Source: Sphingomonadales bacterium (lineage in GTDB: Bacteria > Pseudomonadota > Alphaproteobacteria > Sphingomonadales > Sphingomonadaceae). Taken from it: DNA of 5,648 nt. The notes below the pieces were generated by a model. The model made no database searches. It was not told the DNA's origin and was given only the letters and a program-made list of their open reading frames with translations. The stretch covers positions 1 through 5,648 of the forward strand of contig JAGXGT010000027.1 of NCBI GenBank assembly GCA_024636595.1, read 5' to 3'. Each line of letters opens with the position of its first letter. Within the stretch, counting starts at the first letter, position 1. Below, piece by piece: positions 1-5,523 of the stretch. The position numbers were made by a program, and so were the translations under genes.

Positions 1-663
1 CAAGTTTTTTCATCGGCAAGAGACTAGGCGAGCGCACGATAGGGTTCAATCCTTGTTTAAGATCCGGCCAGTCGGAAGATGCTTTTCCACGGCACCGGAT
101 AAAAATGGTGCGAGCGAAAATAAAAATTCGCGACAAAACGCTTATAGCTGACCGGGGCAGCGGCATGTGGGTCACACGGGTCACACCCCTAAAGCGGAAA
201 ACCAGTTTGTGGACCGGAACCGGTAAAACCCGCCGAAAATCCGCCATTTCTAGCCAAATTTTGCGCGACCTTTTCCGAAGCACCGCAAGCGACGAACGCC
301 GCCGGAAAATCTTGCGGTTGCCCCGGCGGCTCCTTGTCCTCGCGGTAATATGTCAAGAGCGCAGGAGAGAAGGAGAGCGGGGCGTCGCTGTCAGGCTCGC
401 GCGGATTGTTGCCGCTATTTTTTGGGAGAGGATGGACGCGCGTCATTCTTGCCTCGGTTAAAGGCAGGAAGATAAGGCATTGGGGTGTGTGTAGGAAAGG
501 GGAATGTGAACGTCTGTTTTCACGCGGTGGTTCCTACTGATTTCTGCAACACCGGCACCAAGCCGCTTGCAGGCGTTTCGAAACCGAGTCTCCTTCAAAA
601 GCACCAGAACGCAGCACTTGGACATTGATTTCACAATAATATATCCCAGTGTATCGCCAGAAC
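1..663. other. Region downstream of the operon with no supported gene
   Basis: Nothing recognisable follows the barrel gene. A plus-strand frame is open from position 3 to 461 but is Arg-rich with AGG/AGA codons and looks non-coding. A minus-strand frame (446-189) has more coding-like codons and ends at TAG just before a tandem repeat. It could be a decayed gene tail, but I recognise no family. No convincing intrinsic terminator was found after the barrel stop; the best is a weak, wobble-paired stem, AAGTGC/GTGCTT, followed by TT near 600-623. Confidence 0.45.
169..186. repeat. Tandem 9-bp repeat GGGTCACAC x2
   Basis: Two exact, adjacent copies of GGGTCACAC (169-177 and 178-186), just past the stop of the minus-strand frame 446-189. 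Confidence 0.6.
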
Positions 664-3216
664 TCACAATTTCCAAGCAAGGCCGAAACGGAACAAGTTT
701 TCCTTATGATTGAATCCGTCTATCGATGCGTCGACCAGTACGTCATATTTTTGATAATCGGTAAGACTATAGTCAAGGCGCAATCGCGCATGTTTGCCCA
801 GACCAATCTCCATTCCCGTTCCGCAACGGAAGCCAGTCTGTGTTTCTTCCGATCGCACGGTCGCAGTCGTGCTAGCGTACGGGATGTTGAAGCGTGTGCG
901 GACGGCTCCGGCATGACCGTAAATCATCGCTGCATCACTGATTTGATAGCCGAGCCGCGCACGTGCGCCGAAGTTATATTCATGTTCGGCTGAGTAAATC
1001 CGTCCGTTCGGGTCGCGTTCGATATTCCAGTTGATATTGGAAATGTCGGCATCGACTTCCCCGCCGATGTAAAATCCGGAAAGGACGAACCCGGCGCCTG
1101 CAAAAACGCCGACCACAGGGCCCTGACTCGCGCGCTGAATGTCAATTGGCACGCCTCCAGTGCGCGTTCCGAAATTGTCGCTGGTTAGAGATCCATGACC
1201 AAATTGGGCACCGATGTAAAAACCCGAAAAATCGGTAGGCGGCACTTCATCTTTCTGTTCGGATTTCGCCCCAAAGCGGATACCTCCACCAATCAGAAAC
1301 TGGTTTCGCGACGTTGAAAAATTGTCAAAATTTCCACCTCCGGTGGGTATATCTGTATCGTCGTAAGAGCTCATGACATATTCCATGCGAATAAAACCAC
1401 GACTTCCGGCCTTGGCATCCATACCAAGACCAAATTCCAGACCGATCATGCGAGCGCTGTTCACAAAGCTATTCGCCGCATGATCGTATCTGGTACGAAA
1501 ATTGGTGCTGGTCACGCCTGCCCGGGCATAAGCGAGATTATCCCCTTTGGCAGAATATCCGATACGGCCGGAAATACCGAAACTGTCTTTTTGTTCCAGC
1601 GAAAAGATGCGATTGGCGGTGTGCAGCCAGTCGGGTCCGTCGAGTTGTCCCTGTGCCTCTACCCCGAGATAAAGCGAGTCAATAAGCACGCCATATCCGA
1701 CCGCGCCGCCAAAGCTTAGCCCGGCATCACCAAAGTCGGCGGTATTGCTGCCAGGGCCACGCGGTCCGTTGAGTCCGGTGATGAGCATGCCATGCCCCAT
1801 GGTGAAAGCCACATATCCTCCGCCCGGAGCGGTGGCGCCGATTGAGATCGGGGCGATCGAGTCGCTGTAATACGGATTCAATTGCGCCCCGATACGGAAC
1901 ATGAAGCGATTCTGATCATAGTCAAAACCCGCGGCGTTGGAGCTGCGCTCCGCCAAAGTGTAATCGGTACCGACAAACAAATGTTTATTCAGATAATAGC
2001 GCGTCCACAAATTTGCGCTCAGGACAGATTCAGACCGATCCACACCCCGATAGTCATAATGCGATCCACGCAGGCCGAGGCCGACAGAAAGCCGACGGTG
2101 CGGAGTGGCCTTGATCGAAAAATTCCCGGAAGTCAGCATATAGGACGAAGCACCGGGAAGTGTTGTTTCCTCTACGCTGCGGTCAACTCGGACCGAGGCG
2201 GAAAGCCCTTTCGACCCGCGCCATTCGACCACGGCGCCGAAATCAATTGTCGAGATATCGGTAAACCGGACATCCCGGTAATCCTGTTGCAGATAACCAA
2301 CAAATAGTTCGCCCGACAGACGGTTGGTCAATTGGTGCCGTGCGCCGATGGCAAGCGTGAAGCCATCGGAATAGCGAGCATAGCCAAAATCATCGATGGT
2401 CTGATCATATTCTCGCTGGTCATAGGCACCCTGGACGAAGATTTCCGATCCTGGACCGAGGGGATATCCTAGTCGCGCACCGATTTCATAGTGTGTCCGG
2501 TCGCGGTCATCATTGTTTATCGCCCCGGCCAATGTATTCACGTCATCAAAATCAAAATCGTTAACAGTCCCGACCAGGCGGGCGGTAATCGGCTTTGTCC
2601 GCAGGAGCAGCCCCACAAAGCCATAAGCACGGTCATATTCTGTGGGTTCCATCCCGTTCACTGCTTCCGGTGACGCACGATTTTCATGATCCCACCGATA
2701 ATCGCCGCCAGCCACCAAGGTGATGTCGGAAGACAATTGGGACCGTCCATTTATGCCAACTTGCCAGTCGTCATAATCTTCGCTTTCATTGTCGATGTAG
2801 CGGCCCATTTCTCCGGACCCCGAGAGCGTGAATCGGTTTTTTTGATCGCCCAATGTAAAGCTGGCACTGGGTCTGACCGAGATCAGGATATCATCCACCT
2901 CTTCATTGCGGGTCGCAAAAATATTGTCGCTATATTCGGCACCGATATCAGCGGAAACATTGAAGCGATTGCTTGTAATAGTGGCCGCCTCGAGATCAGG
3001 CTTGCCGGGAGCCGGGGCGTCCTGTTTGGAGGTGTCGGGGGCAACGGAATCGACAGAATCGGGTGCCGCAAGAACCACATTCTCCTGCGCAGCCACGACT
3101 GTCGGCATTGCCGCCGCTGCCATGATTGCAAGCTTGAAACTGTGCCGGTTGTTTCTGCCTCGCGCAGACAAGCCCGGCGCTTGACCGAACAACGGTCTCG
3201 CCCGATTCTTGATCAC
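664..3216 (-). CDS. Outer-membrane protein with three predicted tandem beta-barrels (BBP2-type plus two OmpA-like barrels)
   Basis: 850 residues. A signal peptide is visible: basic residues up to about 28, a hydrophobic stretch around 29-42, and probable cleavage after VVAA (40-43). A Pro/Asp/Ala-rich linker (50-78) follows. Residues about 86-450 alternate in beta-barrel fashion and contain the YSDNIF and VRPSASF motifs typical of 'putative beta-barrel porin 2' proteins, ending at FMFRIGAQL. Residues about 465-650 and 660-850 each look like an OmpA-type 8-strand barrel (OMP_b-brl). They align with each other: YVAFTMGHG with YIGAQFGHG, LYLGVEAQ with FYIGGEVD, FIRMEYVMSSY with RLRLDYSLTDY. The GTG start is chosen because AGGGGG lies 6 nt upstream and a signal peptide follows. 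It is the last gene of the apparent operon, 23 bp after the lipoprotein gene. The outer-membrane location is confident. Substrate and function are unknown, and the barrel boundaries are my estimates. Confidence 0.92.
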   Translation of the reverse strand: MIKNRARPLFGQAPGLSARGRNNRHSFKLAIMAAAAMPTVVAAQENVVLAAPDSVDSVAPDTSKQDAPAPGKPDLEAATITSNRFNVSADIGAEYSDNIFATRNEEVDDILISVRPSASFTLGDQKNRFTLSGSGEMGRYIDNESEDYDDWQVGINGRSQLSSDITLVAGGDYRWDHENRASPEAVNGMEPTEYDRAYGFVGLLLRTKPITARLVGTVNDFDFDDVNTLAGAINNDDRDRTHYEIGARLGYPLGPGSEIFVQGAYDQREYDQTIDDFGYARYSDGFTLAIGARHQLTNRLSGELFVGYLQQDYRDVRFTDISTIDFGAVVEWRGSKGLSASVRVDRSVEETTLPGASSYMLTSGNFSIKATPHRRLSVGLGLRGSHYDYRGVDRSESVLSANLWTRYYLNKHLFVGTDYTLAERSSNAAGFDYDQNRFMFRIGAQLNPYYSDSIAPISIGATAPGGGYVAFTMGHGMLITGLNGPRGPGSNTADFGDAGLSFGGAVGYGVLIDSLYLGVEAQGQLDGPDWLHTANRIFSLEQKDSFGISGRIGYSAKGDNLAYARAGVTSTNFRTRYDHAANSFVNSARMIGLEFGLGMDAKAGSRGFIRMEYVMSSYDDTDIPTGGGNFDNFSTSRNQFLIGGGIRFGAKSEQKDEVPPTDFSGFYIGAQFGHGSLTSDNFGTRTGGVPIDIQRASQGPVVGVFAGAGFVLSGFYIGGEVDADISNINWNIERDPNGRIYSAEHEYNFGARARLGYQISDAAMIYGHAGAVRTRFNIPYASTTATVRSEETQTGFRCGTGMEIGLGKHARLRLDYSLTDYQKYDVLVDASIDGFNHKENLFRFGLAWKL

Positions 3217-3222
3217 AAATAT

Positions 3223-3228
3223 CCCCCT
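3223..3228 (-). promoter_or_regulatory. Ribosome-binding site fixing a GTG start
   Basis: The minus strand reads AGGGGG, then six bases (ATATTT), then GTG. This strong Shine-Dalgarno match supports GTG at 3216 as the real start of the barrel gene. The next in-frame ATG is inside the signal peptide and would remove its basic N-terminus. Confidence 0.75.
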
Positions 3229-3239
3229 GTAGTAATTGC

Positions 3240-3827
3240 TCAGTCCGGCCGCTGAATTGTCCGCTCCAGATCCGCGATGACGTTACGTGCATCAAAGGCC
3301 GTGCGTTCGCGCGCTGGCGCTGTGCCGCGATACATGACGATTTCAGCATGGGCTTCAAAACGCTCTATGCTTCGGTAATCTGAGCGACCGGTCCAAAATG
3401 CCGTGCCCCATTCGGGATGCCAGGCACTCCAGCCAATGCTGGGCTGATAATAGCGCCAATGCGGTCGCCAATAGGAGTAAGATGTGCCGTAATAGGGCCG
3501 ATAATAACGATCTGGTTCGACATAGGTCCGCACATCGCGTTCGGTTAAGCGGTCTATGATGACAAAATAGTCATATCCATTTTGCAGGGTCAGCTCTGCT
3601 GCCCGGTATAGCAGATATCCTTCGACCCGGTCGCGCGATGTCAGGCTGTTTCCCGCAAAGCTGACCCTGAACCGGTTTTCGCTCAATCGCTCGTTCGAAT
3701 AGCCGCCGGAAACGGCTTGTCCTCTGATGTCGGGTTGGTAGGGCGTTGCGGTCATGCAGCCTGTCACGAGGCTGAGCGCTGCAGCAGCAGCCAGTATTTT
3801 GCTAATGGGTCCTGTCTTTAGGGTCAT
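3240..3827 (-). CDS. Outer-membrane lipoprotein, CC0125/CC1285-like family
   Basis: 195 residues. The N-terminus is a lipoprotein signal: Lys4 and Lys10, a hydrophobic core (11-21), and lipobox V-T-G-C with the lipidated Cys at 24. Residue +2 is Met, not Asp, which favours transfer to the outer membrane. Residues 52-92 carry the pattern I associate with the CC0125/CC1285 lipoprotein family: FRVSFAGN, then RVEGYLLYRAAELT, then NGYDYFVIID. Residues about 102-146 are very rich in Tyr and Trp (YYRPYYGTSYSYWRPHWRYY), and the C-terminal 30 residues form a charged, probably helical tail. The ATG is preceded by AAAGGA at a 9-nt spacing. It lies between the secreted-protein gene and the barrel gene and is intact. 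No enzymatic motif is visible. Family assignment is from recall of motifs; the molecular role is unknown. Confidence 0.88.
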   Translation of the reverse strand: MTLKTGPISKILAAAAALSLVTGCMTATPYQPDIRGQAVSGGYSNERLSENRFRVSFAGNSLTSRDRVEGYLLYRAAELTLQNGYDYFVIIDRLTERDVRTYVEPDRYYRPYYGTSYSYWRPHWRYYQPSIGWSAWHPEWGTAFWTGRSDYRSIERFEAHAEIVMYRGTAPARERTAFDARNVIADLERTIQRPD

Positions 3828-3858
3828 ATCAAAATTTCCTTTGGTGAGGAGATGGATA

Positions 3859-3883
3859 GTGTCGGCGGCCCCGCCGCCGACAC
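3859..3883 (-). promoter_or_regulatory. Intercistronic GC-rich hairpin
   Basis: The arms GTGTCGGCGGC (3859-3869) and GCCGCCGACAC (3873-3883) are perfect reverse complements, giving an 11-bp stem with a 3-nt loop. It lies 7 nt after the stop of the secreted-protein gene and about 30 nt before the lipoprotein start. No T-run follows on either strand, so it is not a standard intrinsic terminator. It is better read as an RNA-stabilising, processing or partial-attenuation element that sets unequal expression within the operon. A short palindrome, ACACA-T-TGTGT (3880-3890), overlaps it and could compete with the base of the stem. Confidence 0.6.
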
Positions 3884-3890
3884 ATTGTGT

Positions 3891-4649
3891 CTAGTTCTCT
3901 TGAACGGCGGGCAATGCATATTCATGGATATACTCGATAATTGCCCGGGCATCCTCAGCTGCCTGTGCAAAAGCTGACAGCGATCCAGATCCGGAAAAAT
4001 CTGCACTACCGAATACGGCCTCATAGACGTTCACTTCTGTAGGAACCCAGCTACCGTCGGGCTGTTGAAGTAGGACCGTCACCGTAATATCACCGTATAC
4101 GTCGGATCGATCATAGTTGAAGCTGCTATAGTCAATATCGGAGAAGGTGACATCGCCTATCTTGACTATATTGATATCAAGAAATGCGTTAATATAGGCC
4201 ACTTCGTCGGTCGTCAGCTCGCCTGCCTTGTCGCTGCCAGCCGCAAGGAATGACGCCGCAGACAGCATGTCAGCTGCTGTAAATACACCATCAACCAAAT
4301 GGTCAAATTCGGTGCCGGGCAGATCGTCAACGCCCGGAATCGTTCCTGTGGTCATCAACGCCACGTAGATAGCAAGATTCTCCAGCGGTGAATCGATCGT
4401 CTTGGCCACGCCGTCAACAGTGAGGACCAACCGGCCAGCTGCATCCAGCGTGACTTCTGTCGCATCATTCAGCATGGTGATCACTTCCTGCGCCCGTCGA
4501 TCGAGGACGGAACTGGGTGCCCGGCCAACATTCAGACGGCCAAGCTCGACTTCAATAGCAAGCGACGGATCGATCGGAGCGCCTTCTTCATCAAGCGGGA
4601 TGGGATTGCCTTCTGCATCAACGGGCTGGACAAAGCCTTCTGGTGTCAA
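3891..4649 (-). CDS. C-terminal part of the interrupted secreted protein (open frame extends up to 4829)
   Basis: The frame is open from 4829, just after the TAG, but its first usable start is a TTG at 4649 (codon 154) with no obvious Shine-Dalgarno sequence. That start cuts into a run that begins DRFGDLYVILRDENG (136-150), so I read it as the tail of the interrupted gene and not as a separate gene. Three short repeats of D-x-[EN]-G-x-P-I occur at 147-153, 164-170 and 173-179 of the full frame. They are followed by alternating beta-like and helical segments, e.g. LENLAIYVALMTTG (242-255) and a mostly beta segment (315-366). The end is helical (AFAQAAEDARAIIEYIHEY, 379-397). No signal peptide is present in this part, so it could not be exported alone. 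No enzyme motif is recognised. Confidence 0.55.
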   Translation of the reverse strand: MTPEGFVQPVDAEGNPIPLDEEGAPIDPSLAIEVELGRLNVGRAPSSVLDRRAQEVITMLNDATEVTLDAAGRLVLTVDGVAKTIDSPLENLAIYVALMTTGTIPGVDDLPGTEFDHLVDGVFTAADMLSAASFLAAGSDKAGELTTDEVAYINAFLDINIVKIGDVTFSDIDYSSFNYDRSDVYGDITVTVLLQQPDGSWVPTEVNVYEAVFGSADFSGSGSLSAFAQAAEDARAIIEYIHEYALPAVQEN

Positions 4650-4808
4650 GATCGGGATGCCATTTTCGTCCCGCAGGATGACGTAAAGATCACCGAACCG
4701 GTCACCTTTTTTGCTGCCAGCCGTGCCAGGCTTGCCGCCATTTTCATTCTTGCCACCTTTTTCGCCAGCCCAGTCCGGGCTATCCGAATCATCGCCATCA
4801 TCTTCGCC

Positions 4809-4841
4809 GGAAATATCGCGAAAGATATCCTACATATTTCC
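4809..4841 (-). repeat. Inverted repeat flanking the in-frame TAG
   Basis: In the minus-strand transcript GGAAATAT (4841-4834) and ATATTTCC (4816-4809) are exact reverse complements, 8 bp, enclosing 17 nt that contain the TAG (4832-4830). The stem is AU-rich, so stability is modest. It may be chance, but it places the stop codon in the loop of a possible hairpin. Confidence 0.4.
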
Positions 4842-5108
4842 TTTGCCCTTGCTGGATGTGGTGCCCGGTGCGCGGCCCTTGCCTTTTTGGCCCTTCGATT
4901 CTTCCGATCCTTGATCCGAACCAGAATCATGAGAATCACTGTCATGCGATGAACTGCCGCTACCGCTGCTACCGGAATGCTGCACTTCGGAAAAATCTTC
5001 CGCCGCGCTATTGGCCAGTGCTGGAATGCTCACGCCGGAAATGATGAGTGCAACCGCAACTGAAGTGGATTGCAGGATTGCCTTGCGACATTTTGTGTCG
5101 ATTGTCAT
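4830..5108 (-). CDS. N-terminal part: secreted Ser/Asp/Gly/Lys-rich polypeptide (92 aa as written)
   Basis: This is the piece translated if the TAG at 4832-4830 terminates. The start at 5108 is preferred over the upstream in-frame ATG at 5213 because AGGAAGGG lies 7 nt before it and the following residues form a classical signal peptide: Lys6 and Arg8-Lys9, a hydrophobic core (about 16-27) and cleavage near PALA (29-32). The mature part would be about 60 residues, almost all low complexity: SGSSGSGSSSHDSDSHDSGS, then a Lys/Gly-rich end finishing GKGNM. It has no folded domain of its own, which makes a separate function for this short form less likely. The gene upstream of the lipoprotein therefore probably makes little or no full product. 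Confidence 0.6.
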   Translation of the reverse strand: MTIDTKCRKAILQSTSVAVALIISGVSIPALANSAAEDFSEVQHSGSSGSGSSSHDSDSHDSGSDQGSEESKGQKGKGRAPGTTSSKGKGNM

Positions 5109-5115
5109 ATTGATG

Positions 5116-5123
5116 CCCTTCCT
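5116..5123 (-). promoter_or_regulatory. Ribosome-binding site for the secreted-protein gene
   Basis: AGGAAGGG on the minus strand lies 7 nt before the ATG at 5108. It decides the start in favour of 5108 over the in-frame ATG at 5213, which would add 35 residues in front of the signal peptide. Confidence 0.65.
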
Positions 5124-5210
5124 GGATGTAACAGAACTGACCAAATTCGAATGACTTGGATCACGAGATTTAGTTAGGGCAATGATTGCAATCTTGCTGC
5201 TCAGGAAATC

Positions 5211-5238
5211 CACGTAGCGGGGTTTTACGCAGTTTCAA
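5211..5238 (-). promoter_or_regulatory. Weak candidate sigma70-type promoter
   Basis: TTGAAA (5238-5233) is followed after 16 nt by TACGTG (5216-5211) on the minus strand. The -35 element is good and the -10 is poor. It would give a 5' leader of roughly 100 nt before the start at 5108. It is mentioned because the 15-bp dyad at 5238-5252 touches its -35 element; no better promoter was found in the leader. Confidence 0.2.
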
Positions 5239-5252
5239 TTCAAGACTTGAAT
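5238..5252. promoter_or_regulatory. 15-bp perfect dyad, possible operator
   Basis: ATTCAAG-A-CTTGAAT: 7-bp arms around one central base, 130 bp upstream of the first gene's ATG. The length and symmetry fit the site of a dimeric repressor or activator. No regulator gene is in the window and I do not assign a family. Confidence 0.35.
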
Positions 5253-5304
5253 CCCGAATGGCAGTTCGTGGTGTATTATGGCGGAAGCAGCCCGTTCTTG
5301 ATAA

Positions 5305-5333
5305 CTACCTTCTGCGCCATTGTCGCAAGGTAG
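5305..5333. repeat. Inverted repeat / hairpin A
   Basis: CTACCT (5305-5310) pairs with AGGTAG (5328-5333). Inside it, TGCG (5313-5316) pairs with CGCA (5324-5327), with a 2-nt bulge and a 7-nt loop. That is ten pairs in all. It shares its last base with the next inverted repeat. Confidence 0.45.
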
Positions 5334-5377
5334 GGTAGAGGAGGTGCGTTAAGTCTGCCGGGCAGCGCGCTCTACCC
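5333..5377. repeat. Inverted repeat / hairpin B
   Basis: GGGTAGAG (5333-5340) and CTCTACCC (5370-5377) are exact reverse complements separated by 29 nt. The spacer contains a small palindrome, CTGCC-G-GGCAG (5355-5365). The sequence GGTAGGGTAG lets part of hairpins A and B pair alternatively. Confidence 0.45.
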
Positions 5378-5408
5378 CTGATGCCTGTTGGCTGTATTTC
5401 TGGAGATG

Positions 5409-5428
5409 GCCCCTGCATTCGCAGGGGC
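5409..5428. repeat. REP-like hairpin, 8-bp GC-rich stem with ATTC loop
   Basis: GCCCCTGC (5409-5416), ATTC, GCAGGGGC (5421-5428). The stem is perfect but no T-run follows on either strand, so it is not a canonical terminator. Short CCCCTGC/GCAGGGG palindromes of this sort are common as dispersed intergenic repeats in proteobacteria. Copy number in this genome cannot be judged from one window. Confidence 0.5.
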
Positions 5429-5461
5429 ACGGGTGGATTACCTCACAATGTCGTTAGCTTC

Positions 5462-5495
5462 GCTGGCCTGCGGCTCGACAGGCTCAGCACGAACG
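5462..5495. repeat. REP-like dispersed element (GACAGGCTCAGCACGAACGG type)
   Basis: The core CTCGACAGGCTCAGCACGAA matches, from recall, a very common dispersed intergenic repeat in sphingomonads and other proteobacteria. Its left part folds: GCTG-GCCTG (5462-5470) pairs with CAGGC-t-CAGC (5479-5488), nine pairs with one bulged T and an 8-nt loop. Confidence 0.55.
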
Positions 5496-5523
5496 GATGG
5501 GGTCGGTTTTTTTACCCATTCGT
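5493..5523 (+). other. Imperfect inverted repeat around a T7 tract
   Basis: ATGGG (5497-5501) pairs with CCCAT (5515-5519) and the flanking ACGA with TCGT across a 4-nt bulge. The loop holds TTTTTTT (5507-5513). The T7 follows the 5462-5488 hairpin by 18 nt, too far for a standard intrinsic terminator on the plus strand. Confidence 0.25.

Larger units (their letters stand above)
3891..5108 (-). pseudogene. Secreted low-complexity/acidic protein gene interrupted by an in-frame TAG
   Basis: From the ATG at 5108 to the TAG at 3891 one reading frame is open except for a single TAG at 4832-4830 (codon 93). Without it the product would be 405 residues: signal peptide (about 1-33), Ser/Gly/Asp/His low-complexity region (about 44-68), Lys/Gly-rich stretch (69-91), acidic segment (98-112), Gly/Lys linker (115-135) and a folded C-terminal region (136-405). 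Charge-biased composition continues in the same frame on both sides of the TAG, and no ATG, GTG or TTG lies between the TAG and codon 154. This points to one ancestral gene with a nonsense change, although readthrough or a sequence error gives the same picture. It is the first gene of a probable operon with the lipoprotein and barrel genes. I do not recognise the family. Confidence 0.65.

Noticed and set aside
40..58. GGTTCAATCC resembling a tRNA T-arm
   Set aside because: The flanking bases do not form the 5-bp T-stem and no D- or anticodon arm is found upstream.
3..461. Long plus-strand open frame entering from the left edge
   Set aside because: Arg-rich product with AGG/AGA codons, no domain, and no Shine-Dalgarno sequence at the ATG at 105; it looks like a chance open frame opposite another open frame.
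458..676. Minus-strand 72-codon frame overlapping the end of the barrel gene
   Set aside because: It starts at TTG without a ribosome-binding site, and its product has no recognisable feature.
4646..4945. Minus-strand frame rich in Arg, Lys and Ala across the amber codon, considered as a frameshift product
   Set aside because: The true frame continues unchanged on both sides of the TAG, so no frameshift is needed; this is an out-of-frame reading of GA-rich codons.
5278..5294. GGCGGAAGCAGCCC resembling the SRP RNA (4.5S) apical motif
   Set aside because: The full GGAAGGAAGCAGCC motif and the preceding GGTCAGG partner are absent, and no long hairpin surrounds it.
5366..5378. GGGGTAGAGCGC on the minus strand resembling a tRNA D-arm
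   Set aside because: No acceptor stem, anticodon arm or TTCRA loop can be placed at the required distances.
5409..5428. Intrinsic terminator
   Set aside because: The stem is good but neither strand has a T-run after it, so it is listed as a REP-like hairpin instead.
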